Source: Phycisphaeraceae bacterium (GTDB taxonomy: Bacteria > Planctomycetota > Phycisphaerae > Phycisphaerales > UBA1924). Taken from it: 64,000 nucleotides of DNA. Location of the stretch: NCBI GenBank assembly GCA_019636615.1, contig JAHBXF010000001.1:62001-126000 (forward strand), given 5' to 3'. The stretch's first letter is position 1. Each line of letters opens with the position of its first letter. Under the pieces are notes generated by a model that worked only from the letters and a program-made list of their open reading frames with translations, was not told where the DNA came from and searched no databases. Shown piece by piece: positions 45,493 to 54,470 of this stretch. A program made the translations under genes and the position numbers.

Positions 45493-46914
45493 TTATTTCT
45501 TGGCGCTGATGGCGACACCCACGGGCGCCTGCCGCGGGGCCTGCGTGTGGAGTTTGCGGGCGCGGTGGCGTGACCAGTCGGTGACCTGTCGGTCGGGGGA
45601 CTGCGCACCGTCGTGGATTCGGAGCACGTCGTAGGTGTTGTTGCGCTGGGCGGGCGTGAAGCCGGCGTCGCGGATGAGGCGGCAGAGCACGGCCTCGTCG
45701 AGGCAGTAGGTGGTGCCGGCGGAGGAGACGACGTTTTCTTCCATCATGACGCTGCCCATGTCGTTGGCGCCGTAATAAAGGCCCAGTTGCCCCACGTGCG
45801 GGCCCATGGTGACCCAGGATGCGCCGATGGAGTAGATGTTGTCGAGGAAGAGGCGCGAGAGGGCCTGGGTGCGGAGGTATTCGGTGGCGCCGGCCATGCG
45901 CACGCGCCGGCCGAACTCGGCGGCCTGCGGGCCCAGCGTGCGGTAGTCAACATCCTCGTGCTCGCCCCAGTTGAAGGCGCGCGCGACCGTGTCGCCGGGG
46001 AACTCGCGGCCGGTCTCGGCGGGGTCGGCGCCCCAGTCTTTCACGCGGCCCAGGGGGGTGTTTTCACGCTGGAAGGGCCAGGAGATGAAGGCCTTGTAGT
46101 GGCCCGCGCCGCGGCCGGTGTCGCGCAGCGCGCGGTCTTGCCACTCACGCACGAGCCACATGTGGTGCACGCGGTCGGCGTACCCCTCGATGTGCCCGAA
46201 CATCATGGTCGCGCTGGTGAACATGCCCAGCGTGTGGGCCACGTACATGACGGTGAGCCAACTCTCGGCGTCGCACTTGCCCAGGCCGATCTTGCGACGC
46301 ACCGGGCCGGCGAAGATCTCACCGCCGCCGCCGGGCAGGCTGTCCATCCCGGCGTCGCGCAGCCGCAGCATCACCCAGCGCACTTTGTCCTCAAAGGTGG
46401 CGCCGGGGGGGTTGAAGAAGTGCACGAACTCGACAAACTCGGGCGGCGAGAAGGCGTGCACGTGGATCTTCGGGTGGCGTTCTTTGAGCAGCCGCAGCAG
46501 GCCAAGGTACCAATCGAGCGGGAGGTCGGGGTTCATGCCGCCCTGCATGAGGATCTGCGTGCCGCCGATGGCCTCGAGTTCCGCGACTTTGTCGATGATC
46601 TTGCTGTAATCGAGCGTGTAGGCATCGCTGTCGTCGCTGTCGCGCCGGAAGGCGCAGAAGGTGCACTTGGCGTTGCAGACATTCGTGTAGTTGATGTTCC
46701 GGTCGATGATGTACGTGCGGAGCGCATCGCCGTGCAGGGCGCGGCAGCGGGCGTCGGCCCAACGGCCCAGCGTGTGCAGGTTGGTCCGCGAGAGAAGTTC
46801 GAGCCCTTGCTCACGCGAGAGGCGGGCGTGGCCGGCCGCGAGGGCACGCAAAAACCCAAGGTCCTCGACGCTGGCGTTTGGTTCTTCCTGCGGAGGGCGG
46901 TACACGCTGCACAT
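45493..46914 (-). CDS. mqnC: Cyclic dehypoxanthinyl futalosine synthase
   Basis: Radical SAM enzyme of the futalosine route to menaquinone, 473 residues. RNINYTNVCNAKCTFCAFRR carries the CxxxCxxC cluster. GGTQILMQGGMNPDLPLDW, HVHAFSPPEF and SLPGGGGEIF match MqnC rather than MqnE. It is about 80-100 residues longer than typical MqnC, with extra sequence around WGADPAETGREFPGD and a basic C-terminal tail. The ATG at 46914 has GGAG upstream; the longer frame is unlikely. No other mqn gene is in the window. Confidence 0.9.
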   Translation of the reverse strand: MCSVYRPPQEEPNASVEDLGFLRALAAGHARLSREQGLELLSRTNLHTLGRWADARCRALHGDALRTYIIDRNINYTNVCNAKCTFCAFRRDSDDSDAYTLDYSKIIDKVAELEAIGGTQILMQGGMNPDLPLDWYLGLLRLLKERHPKIHVHAFSPPEFVEFVHFFNPPGATFEDKVRWVMLRLRDAGMDSLPGGGGEIFAGPVRRKIGLGKCDAESWLTVMYVAHTLGMFTSATMMFGHIEGYADRVHHMWLVREWQDRALRDTGRGAGHYKAFISWPFQRENTPLGRVKDWGADPAETGREFPGDTVARAFNWGEHEDVDYRTLGPQAAEFGRRVRMAGATEYLRTQALSRLFLDNIYSIGASWVTMGPHVGQLGLYYGANDMGSVMMEENVVSSAGTTYCLDEAVLCRLIRDAGFTPAQRNNTYDVLRIHDGAQSPDRQVTDWSRHRARKLHTQAPRQAPVGVAISAKK

Positions 46915-47043
46915 GGGCTGGCTCCGGTTGTTTTCATTTCTTTCTGAAAACTCGGCAATCGTAGCGCGGATGGGTTCGCCCGCAAGGCGGCGGGATGTTT
47001 TCGCACAACATTGTCCGTTGTGTGCCGAGCGCATCGACCGGGT

Positions 47044-48033
47044 TTATCCCCGGGGATGGAACCGAGCGTGCACCGCCTTGAGGCGGCCCTTATCGACGTG
47101 GGTGTAGATCTGGGTGGTGCCGATGTCGGCATGGCCGAGCATTTCCTGAACGGCGCGCAGGTCGGCACCGCCCATGACCAGGTGTGTGGCGAAACTGTGC
47201 CGCAGGGTGTGCGGGTGAACATCGTGCAGGCCCGCGGCGGCGGCGTTGGCCCGGACAATTTTCCAGACGGCGGCGCGGGTGAGGGGGCGGCCGCGCACCG
47301 AGAGAAAGAGGCGGCCTTTGTGCTGCCACCCGCCGGCCATGCCCACGTCGACGAGTTTGGGGCGGGCGTCTTGCACGTAGCGGTCGATGGCTTCGCGGGC
47401 GGGCTTGCCCATGGGCACGAGCCGGTGTTTGTTGCCCTTGCCTACGACGCGGATGACGCCCAGCGTCTGGTGCATGTCGGAGGTCTGCACGCCGCAGGCC
47501 TCGCTGGCGCGCAGCCCGCTGGCGTACATGGCTTCGAGGAGCGCGCTGTCGCGCAGTCGCAGCGATTCGTTGCCGCGGTAGAGATCCTGCGTGCGGGGGA
47601 CATCGAGCATGGCACGCATTTGTGCGGGAGACAGGGCGTGGGGCAAGCGCCGCCATGTAGAAGGGCGTTCGAGGATTTCCGTCGGGTCGGTGGTCATGCG
47701 TCCGGTGAGCACCGCCCACCGGCAGAGGATGCGAAGCGTGGAAAGGTGGCGCACGACAGAGGACCCGGCCAAGCCCCGGCGCGCTCGGAGTGATTGCACG
47801 TGCTCGATGAGGCGGCGCTCGTCGAGCGCGGCGAGTTGCCCGCCCGCGAACTCGTCTACCGATTCGAGCAGGTAGCGGGCGTCGCGGCCGTAGGCATCCA
47901 CCGTGTTGGCCGAGAGCCCGCACTCGACGCGCACGTAGCCGAGAAAGGCCGCGAGCAGGCCCTGCAAGTGCGGGGGCAGTTCCCGGGTTTCGTGCTCGTT
48001 GATCGCGGTGGGCATCGGGCTGGATGACATCAT
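47044..48033 (-). CDS. Tyrosine recombinase, XerC/XerD type
   Basis: A 329-residue site-specific recombinase. The N-terminal SAM-like DNA-binding domain (FLGYVRVECGLSANTVDAYG) is followed by the catalytic domain with Arg in ASGLRASEACGV, Lys in VVGKGNKHR, HTLRHSFATH, LGHADIGTTQIYTH and the Tyr nucleophile there. Length and motifs fit the housekeeping dimer-resolution recombinases; C versus D cannot be settled. Two adjacent ATGs (48033 and 48030) could start it. It is divergent from a lipoprotein gene across a C-rich spacer. Confidence 0.92.
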   Translation of the reverse strand: MMSSSPMPTAINEHETRELPPHLQGLLAAFLGYVRVECGLSANTVDAYGRDARYLLESVDEFAGGQLAALDERRLIEHVQSLRARRGLAGSSVVRHLSTLRILCRWAVLTGRMTTDPTEILERPSTWRRLPHALSPAQMRAMLDVPRTQDLYRGNESLRLRDSALLEAMYASGLRASEACGVQTSDMHQTLGVIRVVGKGNKHRLVPMGKPAREAIDRYVQDARPKLVDVGMAGGWQHKGRLFLSVRGRPLTRAAVWKIVRANAAAAGLHDVHPHTLRHSFATHLVMGGADLRAVQEMLGHADIGTTQIYTHVDKGRLKAVHARFHPRG

Positions 48034-48202
48034 CGGCTCGCCCCGGTCTGAGCGTTCACACATCGCGCGGGCTCGCCCCCCATCATCCCCCAACACCCCC
48101 ACTACCCCCATTACCCCCCCCGACTCCTTCTCACCCATGCACCCTGTTCCATCCTCGCCCGCTCGTGACGTACCGCCCAAGGGCCGGCCGATATCATGCC
48201 GC

Positions 48203-48829
48203 ATGACGATTTCTACGGGGCGAATATCTCGTGCAACGACCCTCGCGCTCTGCGTGCTGCTTGGCGCGGCTGCGATCCCCGGGTGCAACAGGAGTGATGC
48301 GCACCTGCGGCCGGTGTATGCGGCCGCGGGCAACCCGGCGCAGGGGCGGGGCGCGGCCGCGCAGAGCCTGGCGGCGCTGATCATCGGCGGCAGAGTGACC
48401 ATCGCGGATGCGATCGACGATGCGGTGTCGCGGCTGGACGCGGCGATGGAAGCCGGAAGGGGGACCACCGCTGAAACGGCGTATGCCGGGGCGGTGCTCG
48501 ACGCCGCGGTGCTGGCGGAGGACTCGCTGCCGCAGGGCGGAGAGTTTGAGTTGATGTGGATGAAACTCGGGCGGCTGGCGTTTCTTGCCGCGGAAGAAGC
48601 GCACGCGCAGGACCGCGTGCCCGAGGCGATGACGCTGGTGATGGCGGGCCCGTTGCGCTGGCAGACAGAGGCGTATTGGCTGCGGTATACCGACCATGAT
48701 GCGCTCGCGTCGGTGGTGCTGGCCAAGTCTGGGCAGGTGGCCGAGGCCACGATGCGGCTGCAAGGCCGCCCGGTGCTGGAGGGGCAGGCGCTGGTGGTCT
48801 TTGAGTTGTTGACGGCCCCGCGAAACTGA
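48203..48829 (+). CDS. Small lipoprotein of unknown function
   Basis: A 208-residue exported protein with a signal peptide ending in the lipobox IPGC. The mature part is helical and Ala-rich (QSLAALIIGGRVTIADAIDD, MWMKLGRLAFLAAEEAHAQD). No family recognised. TATCAT (48192-48197) ends five bases before the ATG, again a leaderless layout. Confidence 0.7.
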   Translation: MTISTGRISRATTLALCVLLGAAAIPGCNRSDAHLRPVYAAAGNPAQGRGAAAQSLAALIIGGRVTIADAIDDAVSRLDAAMEAGRGTTAETAYAGAVLDAAVLAEDSLPQGGEFELMWMKLGRLAFLAAEEAHAQDRVPEAMTLVMAGPLRWQTEAYWLRYTDHDALASVVLAKSGQVAEATMRLQGRPVLEGQALVVFELLTAPRN

Positions 48830-48851
48830 GTTCGCCTCGCCCGCGGCGGGC

Positions 48852-49691
48852 TTATGCGGTGGCGCCGAGTTCACGGCCTCTCGCGGTGGCGGCCTCGATG
48901 GCGTGCTGCACGGCTTGGGCAACGCCGGCCTGATCGAGCACGGTGATCGCGGCCTGTGTGGTGCCGCCCGGGCTTGTGACGGCGCGCCTGAGTTCATCGG
49001 GCCCGCGCTCATCGTGTTTCAGCATGGCCGAGGCGCCCAGAAGGGTGCCGACGACCGCCTCGCGTGCTGCGCTGGGGGCCAACCCCTGAGCGATCGCGCC
49101 GCGGATCATGTTCTCGGCGAGATAAAAGAGGTACGCGGGCCCAGAGCCCGCGACCGCGGTGAAGGCATCGATGAGGCCTTCATTCAAGGGCATGACGCTT
49201 GGGCCGACGCCACGAAAGAGCGACTGCGCGAAAGCCGCGTCATCATCGGGCACGCCCGGGCCGGCGCAGAGGGCTGTGACACCCTGACCGATGGCGGCGG
49301 GAAGGTTGGGCATGGCGCGTGCCACGGTCACGCTGCCGCCAAGGGTTTGCTGGACGCGCGCAGCGGAGACGCCGGCCAGGATTGAAATCACGAAACGGGC
49401 TCCGACGGCCGCGCGCAGCGGGTCGGTGGCGGCCGAGAGCATCTGTGGCTTGACAGCCAGGAGGAGGACCCCTCGGCCGGGCTGGGGCTCTGAAGCGGCC
49501 ATCGCGTGCAGCGCGTGCTGGGGGTGTTCGAAGGCATGCAGGCCCATGGCGGCGGCGCGTTCTCGGGCGTGGGCGTTTGAATCGGCGATGAAGACGGTTT
49601 CAGGGGAGACGAAGCCCGCCCGCAAGGCACCGGCGATGATCGCGCCGCCCATGTTGCCAAAGCCGATGACGGCCAACGGTCGTGTGCTCAT
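48852..49691 (-). CDS. proC: Pyrroline-5-carboxylate reductase
   Basis: Last step of proline synthesis, 279 residues. NAD(P)-binding VIGFGNMGGAIIAG, then LLLAVKPQ, ARAMPNLPAAIGQG and the C-terminal signature (GLAPSAAREAVVGTLLGASA, SPGGTTQAAI). TACCCT (minus strand, 49702-49697) ends five bases before the ATG. It is divergent from accA with about 80 bases between. Confidence 0.95.
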   Translation of the reverse strand: MSTRPLAVIGFGNMGGAIIAGALRAGFVSPETVFIADSNAHARERAAAMGLHAFEHPQHALHAMAASEPQPGRGVLLLAVKPQMLSAATDPLRAAVGARFVISILAGVSAARVQQTLGGSVTVARAMPNLPAAIGQGVTALCAGPGVPDDDAAFAQSLFRGVGPSVMPLNEGLIDAFTAVAGSGPAYLFYLAENMIRGAIAQGLAPSAAREAVVGTLLGASAMLKHDERGPDELRRAVTSPGGTTQAAITVLDQAGVAQAVQHAIEAATARGRELGATA

Positions 49692-49772
49692 GGAGCAGGG
49701 TACTGCCGGCTGCTGGGCCCGAGCGAGGCCGCCGGCTCTGCCCCGGGTGCGGCCCCCTCGCTATCCTTACGG

Positions 49773-50813
49773 GTGGCAACGTACTACCAACTGGATTTCG
49801 AGAAGCCCCTGGCGGAGATCGAAAAATCCATCGAGGCGATCGAGAATGAACTGAAAGCAACCCCGCTGCGCGGCGATGATCCCTCGGGGGACCCGATCTT
49901 CGCTGAACTCTCGGCGAAACTGGAAGACCTGCGCGCCAAGCGGCGCACCGAACTGGAAACAATCTACGGCCGGCTTTCGCCGTGGGACACTGTTCGCGTC
50001 GCCCGCCACCCGGGCCGCCCGCAGACCCGGGACTACATCAACCTGATGTGCCGCGACTTCACCGAACTGCACGGCGACCGCCGCTACGGCGATGACCCCG
50101 CGATCGTGACGGGCTTTGCGCGCATCGGCAAACTGAAGGTGATGATCGTCGGGCATCAGAAGGGCAAAGAGACGAGCGAGAAGATCGCCTGTCACTTCGG
50201 GTGCGCGCACCCGGAGGGGTACCGCAAGGCCCTGGCGAAGATGCAACTGGCCGCGAAGTATCAGACCCCCATCGTGACGCTTGTTGACACCCCGGGGGCC
50301 TACCCCGGGCTAGGCGCCGAACAGCGCGGCCAGGCCGAGGCCATCGCGGTGAACATGCTCGAGATGAGCCGCATGCCGACGCCGATCGTGAGCATCGTCA
50401 TCGGCGAGGGCGGCTCGGGCGGGGCGCTCGGCATCGCCGTGGCCGACCGGGTGGCCATGCTCAGCCATTCGTGGTACAGCGTGATCAGCCCAGAGGGGTG
50501 CGCGGCCATTTTGTGGAAAGAGGCCAACGAACAGACCAACGCCGCGGCGGCCAAGTCGCTGCGGCTGACCGCCCGCGACAATCTGGAACTGGGGATCGTG
50601 GACGACGTGATCCAGGAGCCGCTGGGCGGGGCGCACCGGGATCCATCGGGCACGGCGGCGGCGCTGCAACTGTGGATTGAAACCCGGTTGACCGAACTGC
50701 GTCAGGAGCCCATCGACAGCCTGCTGCGGAAGCGCTATGAGCGTTTCCGCAAACTGGGGGTGTATCTTGAGCAGCAGCCCTCCGAGGCCGCGGGCTCTGC
50801 CCCGGGGGCCTGA
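49773..50813 (+). CDS. accA: Acetyl-CoA carboxylase carboxyltransferase subunit alpha
   Basis: Alpha half of the carboxyltransferase that makes malonyl-CoA, 346 residues. It starts with the usual helix LDFEKPLAEIEKSIEAIENE. Core motifs are PRPQTRDY-type ARHPGRPQTRDYI, FGCAHPEGYRKALAKMQLA, VDTPGAYPGLGAEQRGQ and VIGEGGSGGALGI. The GTG start at 49773 has TATCCT (49762-49767) five bases upstream and no Shine-Dalgarno site. accD is not adjacent. Confidence 0.96.
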   Translation: MATYYQLDFEKPLAEIEKSIEAIENELKATPLRGDDPSGDPIFAELSAKLEDLRAKRRTELETIYGRLSPWDTVRVARHPGRPQTRDYINLMCRDFTELHGDRRYGDDPAIVTGFARIGKLKVMIVGHQKGKETSEKIACHFGCAHPEGYRKALAKMQLAAKYQTPIVTLVDTPGAYPGLGAEQRGQAEAIAVNMLEMSRMPTPIVSIVIGEGGSGGALGIAVADRVAMLSHSWYSVISPEGCAAILWKEANEQTNAAAAKSLRLTARDNLELGIVDDVIQEPLGGAHRDPSGTAAALQLWIETRLTELRQEPIDSLLRKRYERFRKLGVYLEQQPSEAAGSAPGA

Positions 50814-50914
50814 AAAATGCGCGTGGGCAGGCGAAAGCCGCGGCCTGGCGCGAAACCGGGCGGGTGCGGATCCTAAAGAGTGGGCGCGGAAGGTGCCGCC
50901 GGGAGGTCGTGGCC

Positions 50915-51145
50915 ATGGATCAAGAGATCTGGAACAAACTGCTCCGTGATGATGTTCTCATCCCCCTGCTGGTCGCGGGGGGTGTCATTTCGGTCGTGAC
51001 CATCCGCACCATCGGCGGCGTTGTTCGCTCGGTGGCGCGTGAGCGCACCAGGCGCGAGATCGCGGCGTATATCGCGGAAGGTTCGATGACGCCCGAGCAG
51101 GGTGAACGGCTGATGAAGTCTGGCGAGCCCCGCGGCAACGCCTGA
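50915..51145 (+). CDS. Mini membrane protein 1 of a tandem pair
   Basis: A 76-residue protein with one transmembrane helix (VLIPLLVAGGVISVVTI) and a C-terminal cytosolic-looking helix pair RREIAAYIAEGSMTPEQGERLM. That end resembles SHOCT-like short C-terminal domains, which often help oligomerise. GGGAGG precedes the ATG at 50915. The next gene is a paralog. Confidence 0.7.
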   Translation: MDQEIWNKLLRDDVLIPLLVAGGVISVVTIRTIGGVVRSVARERTRREIAAYIAEGSMTPEQGERLMKSGEPRGNA

Positions 51146-51185
51146 GAACGGGCAGGGCCGGCGAGGCCGAGCAAGGAAGTGAATC

Positions 51186-51410
51186 ATGGGATCGAGTTCT
51201 CACATCATCGTGATCGTGGCGATGGCTATCGGCGGATCGATCGCGATCATCGCCATCATCGCGGGCGCGATCGGTTCGATCGTGCGGGCACGCGCGATCG
51301 AGGCCTCGCGTCGCGAGATCGCGGCGTATGTGGCCGAGGGGAGCATCAAGCCCGAGGACGCGGCGAAACTCATCTCGGCCACGCCGTCGAAGAAGAGCGA
51401 TTGCTGCTGA
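51186..51410 (+). CDS. Mini membrane protein 2 of a tandem pair
   Basis: A 74-residue paralog of the preceding gene. The transmembrane helix is IIVIVAMAIGGSIAIIAIIA and the end is RREIAAYVAEGSIKPEDAAKLI, with a terminal CC. AAGGAAG before the ATG. The pair is probably co-transcribed, 40 bases apart. Function unknown; the size and shape recall envelope-stress proteins such as PspB, but there is no sequence match to claim. Confidence 0.7.
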   Translation: MGSSSHIIVIVAMAIGGSIAIIAIIAGAIGSIVRARAIEASRREIAAYVAEGSIKPEDAAKLISATPSKKSDCC

Positions 51411-51503
51411 TGAGCGCGCGTGCGCGAGCGCCGGCACGTGTGGGGTGCCTGCGCTCGCGCCCGCTCGTACGGGTGTTGGCGCGGAGCATGCCCGCGTGAG
51501 AAC

Positions 51504-51989
51504 TCAGGCTGCGATGAAGGGCAGGCCCTTGGTCACCACGTCGGGCGTCATGCCCGCCATGGGGTACCACTTGCAGAGCGCCTCGCCGAGGTGCTGAGGG
51601 TCGCTGATGACAAACTGCGTTGCGTGGCCAAGGCGCCAGCCCGCGAACTTCAGGGCGCGCACCAGGTGCTCCTGCGTGGTGCAGGCGACGAGGTCGTCGC
51701 CGTGAAGTTTCAGCGGGAGGATGCAGAACTGCCAGGCCTGCCGGCGGGTGAGCACGTCGAGCGCGAGTTTGTTCACCTCGACCTTTCGCGGATCAACATG
51801 GGGCGCGAACGATGCGTACTGCTCGGCCCACGCGCTCTCGACGGCCTGGGCGCTGACGCCGAACATTTCCTCGGCCAGCGCGCCGAAGGGGCCGCCCCGC
51901 GTGCGCTGGGCCTGCAGTACTTCGTCGCGCTGCGTTGAGGTGAGGACGCCGTTGCGTACGAGCAGGTCGCCCAAGTGAAGACTTTGCAT
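51504..51989 (-). CDS. Stand-alone MshEN-type domain protein
   Basis: A 161-residue protein starting LHLGDLLVRNGVLTSTQRDE, followed by a second repeat-like helix-turn pattern and LPLKLHGDDLVACTTQ. This is the N-terminal domain of type II secretion/pilus ATPases (T2SSE_N/MshEN, which in some proteins binds c-di-GMP) without the ATPase. AAGGAG precedes the ATG. A c-di-GMP sensor or a partner of a secretion ATPase is possible. Confidence 0.65.
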   Translation of the reverse strand: MQSLHLGDLLVRNGVLTSTQRDEVLQAQRTRGGPFGALAEEMFGVSAQAVESAWAEQYASFAPHVDPRKVEVNKLALDVLTRRQAWQFCILPLKLHGDDLVACTTQEHLVRALKFAGWRLGHATQFVISDPQHLGEALCKWYPMAGMTPDVVTKGLPFIAA

Positions 51990-52219
51990 GTTCCACGCTC
52001 CTTAAGGCCGGGCGGGCGCTCCCCGCCGGGCAGGAGATCCATCGACACCAGCGGCGGGCGCATGGAACATGTCATCGCATCGCGTCGCAATGAACGCGCG
52101 TCAACGCGGGCTGAACGCGAAGCACAGAACATGGCGTGTGCGCACGGGCGATAAAGCGCGGTGCGCGGAATTCCCCTTGACGCCGAGGCGTTTGAATTGC
52201 AGCAGGCCCCGGGGCCGGG

Positions 52220-52576
52220 TTATCGCACCGGCTCGATGGTCACCGTGAGGCGACGGGTGCGGAACTGCTCCTGGTAGAGTTCCGCACGCTCTTTGTGGGT
52301 GACCAGCACCAGCGCCACTCCCGTGGCGTGCGCTTCAAGCATGACCTCGTGGGCGTTCTGCCGCACCAGGGGGGTGAGTTCGATGAGCGAATCGACCACA
52401 AAGTCCATGGTGTTCACGTCGTCGTTGTGCAGCAGCACGCGGAACGGCGGCAGGCTGTCCATCCGGGGCGGGGCGGGGGCTTTCTCCGTGGCCGCCGCCC
52501 GTGCGGGGGATGATGCAGGCTTCGAGGAAGATTCGTCCACTGGCTTTTCCGGCGCGCTCTCTGGCATATCCGACAT
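52220..52576 (-). CDS. clpS: ATP-dependent Clp protease adaptor ClpS
   Basis: N-end-rule adaptor that hands substrates to ClpAP, 118 residues. The core PFRVLLHNDDVNTMDFVVD and the motif HATGVALVLVTHKERAELYQ are diagnostic. A Pro/Ala/Ser-rich N-terminal arm of about 40 residues precedes them. The ATG at 52576 is preferred over the longer frame, which would run close to the divergent gene. clpA is not adjacent. Confidence 0.93.
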   Translation of the reverse strand: MSDMPESAPEKPVDESSSKPASSPARAAATEKAPAPPRMDSLPPFRVLLHNDDVNTMDFVVDSLIELTPLVRQNAHEVMLEAHATGVALVLVTHKERAELYQEQFRTRRLTVTIEPVR

Positions 52577-52615
52577 TGTTGCGTTGCGATCACTCGATGT
52601 CGCGGGAGAAGCACG

Positions 52616-53074
52616 ATGCCCAAAACTTCCAGCCACAACCCGAACATGCGTTCGTCAGATCTTCCCTCATGCCTTCTGGTGGTGGGTTCGACCATCGCCG
52701 CGGAGCGGATCGACCGCCTGTGCGCGGCGGAGTTGGCCCCGCGTCTGGCGCACGGCTGGGGGTTTGCCCACGCGAGCGCGGTGCAGACGGTGACTGACTT
52801 TTTATACCTTGAAGAGCCGCTGCTCTTCACCTTGCCCGCCGTCTGCCTGGGCCCGGCCGACCGCAACGCCGCGACGGCTCACCTGCTGGGAAGGATCGAC
52901 CGCGTGCAGACCGACCCACGCGGCTTCTCGATCTATGTGAACGTGCTCGACACACCGGCGCGGGCGCAACTTATCGCGGCCGACCTGCCGGCGATGGTCG
53001 CCTGCTGCGAGTGCTTTGAAGCTCGCTTCGCGCCGGGCTTCATCTCGCCCGGGGTGAAGCGGCGCGCGGCGTGA
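52616..53074 (+). CDS. Hypothetical protein
   Basis: A 152-residue soluble protein with GGGAGAAG before the ATG. No motif recognised. Hydrophobic strands (CLLVVGSTIAAERI, FSIYVNVLDTPARAQLI) and two Cys near the end (MVACCECFEARF). It is divergent from clpS and convergent with mnmE. Confidence 0.6.
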   Translation: MPKTSSHNPNMRSSDLPSCLLVVGSTIAAERIDRLCAAELAPRLAHGWGFAHASAVQTVTDFLYLEEPLLFTLPAVCLGPADRNAATAHLLGRIDRVQTDPRGFSIYVNVLDTPARAQLIAADLPAMVACCECFEARFAPGFISPGVKRRAA

Positions 53075-53087
53075 TGGCGCCCGGCCC

Positions 53088-54470
53088 TCATTTGCCCACG
53101 CAGAACGTCGCGAAGATTCGCCCGATGACGTCGTCTGGGCTGATCTTGCCCGTGAGTTCGCCGAGGTGATCGACAGCGCGGCGCAGTGAATCGGCCACGA
53201 GTTCGACATGATCCAGCCTGCTCTGAGAGGGCGCGACGGTGTCGCGCGCGTCACGCAACGCCGCGAGCGCCTCGGCCGCCGCGCGCCGGTGACGCGGGAG
53301 AAGGTCTGCGCTGCCCGCGCTGGCCGGTGTGACGGCCGCGTCAACCATGGCTCGCATGAGCACGCCCAGGTTCCACCCGTCGAGCGCGCACAGGGGGATC
53401 GACGGGTCATCGCCCGCGGCGCACGCGGGGAGGTCGCCGAACGTGCGCACGCGGATGATGGTGGTGCCGGGGCTGGTAGGCGGGAGGTCGGCGGGGTTAA
53501 AGACTCCGGCGGGGTCGCACCACACGAGAACATCGGCCGAGCCGATCGCCGCGCGTGCCGCGCTCTGGCCCGCGCTATCCAGGGCACTCTGGTGGGCGAG
53601 GGCATCATCAAGCCCTGCGAGGTCTTGCAGGATGATGCTCCCCGCGCCTGGGGCGTAGTCGCTGAGGCTGATTGTTTCTTCGATCACGTCGCGGGTGGTG
53701 CCGGGCGTGTGCGATTCGACCGAGCGCCGCCTGCCGACGAGCGCGTTGAAGAGTGTTGACTTGCCGGCATTCGGCCGGCCCACCAGCGCGACGACGGGCA
53801 ACGCTCGAGAGGCCGCCGATTCACGCGGCGAGCCGAGCGCGGCGTTGATCTGCTCGATGAGTGCGTCCAGCCGCGCGACGAGATCGTCCGGAGCGATGGG
53901 CACCACGTCTTCCTGGTCTGTGAAGTCGATCCCCGCTTCGACCAGGGCCAGCAGCGAGGCTGCTTCGTCGGCCCATCGGCTGTGCGCCACGCCCGAAATG
54001 CCGGCACGAACGCGCTGGGCCGCCAGCCACTGGGCGTCGGTCTGCGCGGCGATTCCCGCGGCGATGCCCTCTGCCTGAGAGAGGGAAAGCCGGCCGGACA
54101 TGAACGCCCTCGCCGAGAACTCGCCGGGGTGCGCCAGTCTGAAGCCAGCGGGGGCGCAGAGCGATTCGACGGCGCGATCGACCAGCGCGGGGTTGCCCGG
54201 CAGGGTGATTTCAAGAACATCCTCGCCGGTGTAAGACCTCGGGCCCGCGAAGAACGCGCAGAGCACCGGGCAGCACACACCCTGAGAGAGTTCAAGCCGG
54301 CCGGGGCTGAGCCTGTGCCCGGCGTGGAGAGCGAGTGCATCACGCAGCGGGGCGGCGCCGGGCCCGCTGACGCGGATGATGGCGCGGGCCGAACGCCCGT
54401 GCCCGGTGGCTCGCGCTACCACTGTTTCACGCTCGCTGGCGGCGGTCTGTTCAGGGCAGATCACGCTCAA
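53088..54470 (-). CDS. mnmE: tRNA modification GTPase MnmE with a degenerate G domain
   Basis: Modifies U34 of tRNAs together with MnmG, 460 residues. The N-terminal tetrahydrofolate-binding domain ([51 protein letters not shown]) and the C-terminal catalytic Cys motif FCVGK (usually CIGK) are present. G1 [12 protein letters not shown] and G2 TPGTTRD are normal, G3 is DLAGLDD rather than DTAGLR, and no NKxD (G4) is visible where expected ([13 protein letters not shown]). The start is a TTG at 54470 or GTG at 54464, both overlapping the end of the Usp gene. Activity may persist with altered nucleotide specificity. Confidence 0.9.
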   Translation of the reverse strand: MSVICPEQTAASERETVVARATGHGRSARAIIRVSGPGAAPLRDALALHAGHRLSPGRLELSQGVCCPVLCAFFAGPRSYTGEDVLEITLPGNPALVDRAVESLCAPAGFRLAHPGEFSARAFMSGRLSLSQAEGIAAGIAAQTDAQWLAAQRVRAGISGVAHSRWADEAASLLALVEAGIDFTDQEDVVPIAPDDLVARLDALIEQINAALGSPRESAASRALPVVALVGRPNAGKSTLFNALVGRRRSVESHTPGTTRDVIEETISLSDYAPGAGSIILQDLAGLDDALAHQSALDSAGQSAARAAIGSADVLVWCDPAGVFNPADLPPTSPGTTIIRVRTFGDLPACAAGDDPSIPLCALDGWNLGVLMRAMVDAAVTPASAGSADLLPRHRRAAAEALAALRDARDTVAPSQSRLDHVELVADSLRRAVDHLGELTGKISPDDVIGRIFATFCVGK

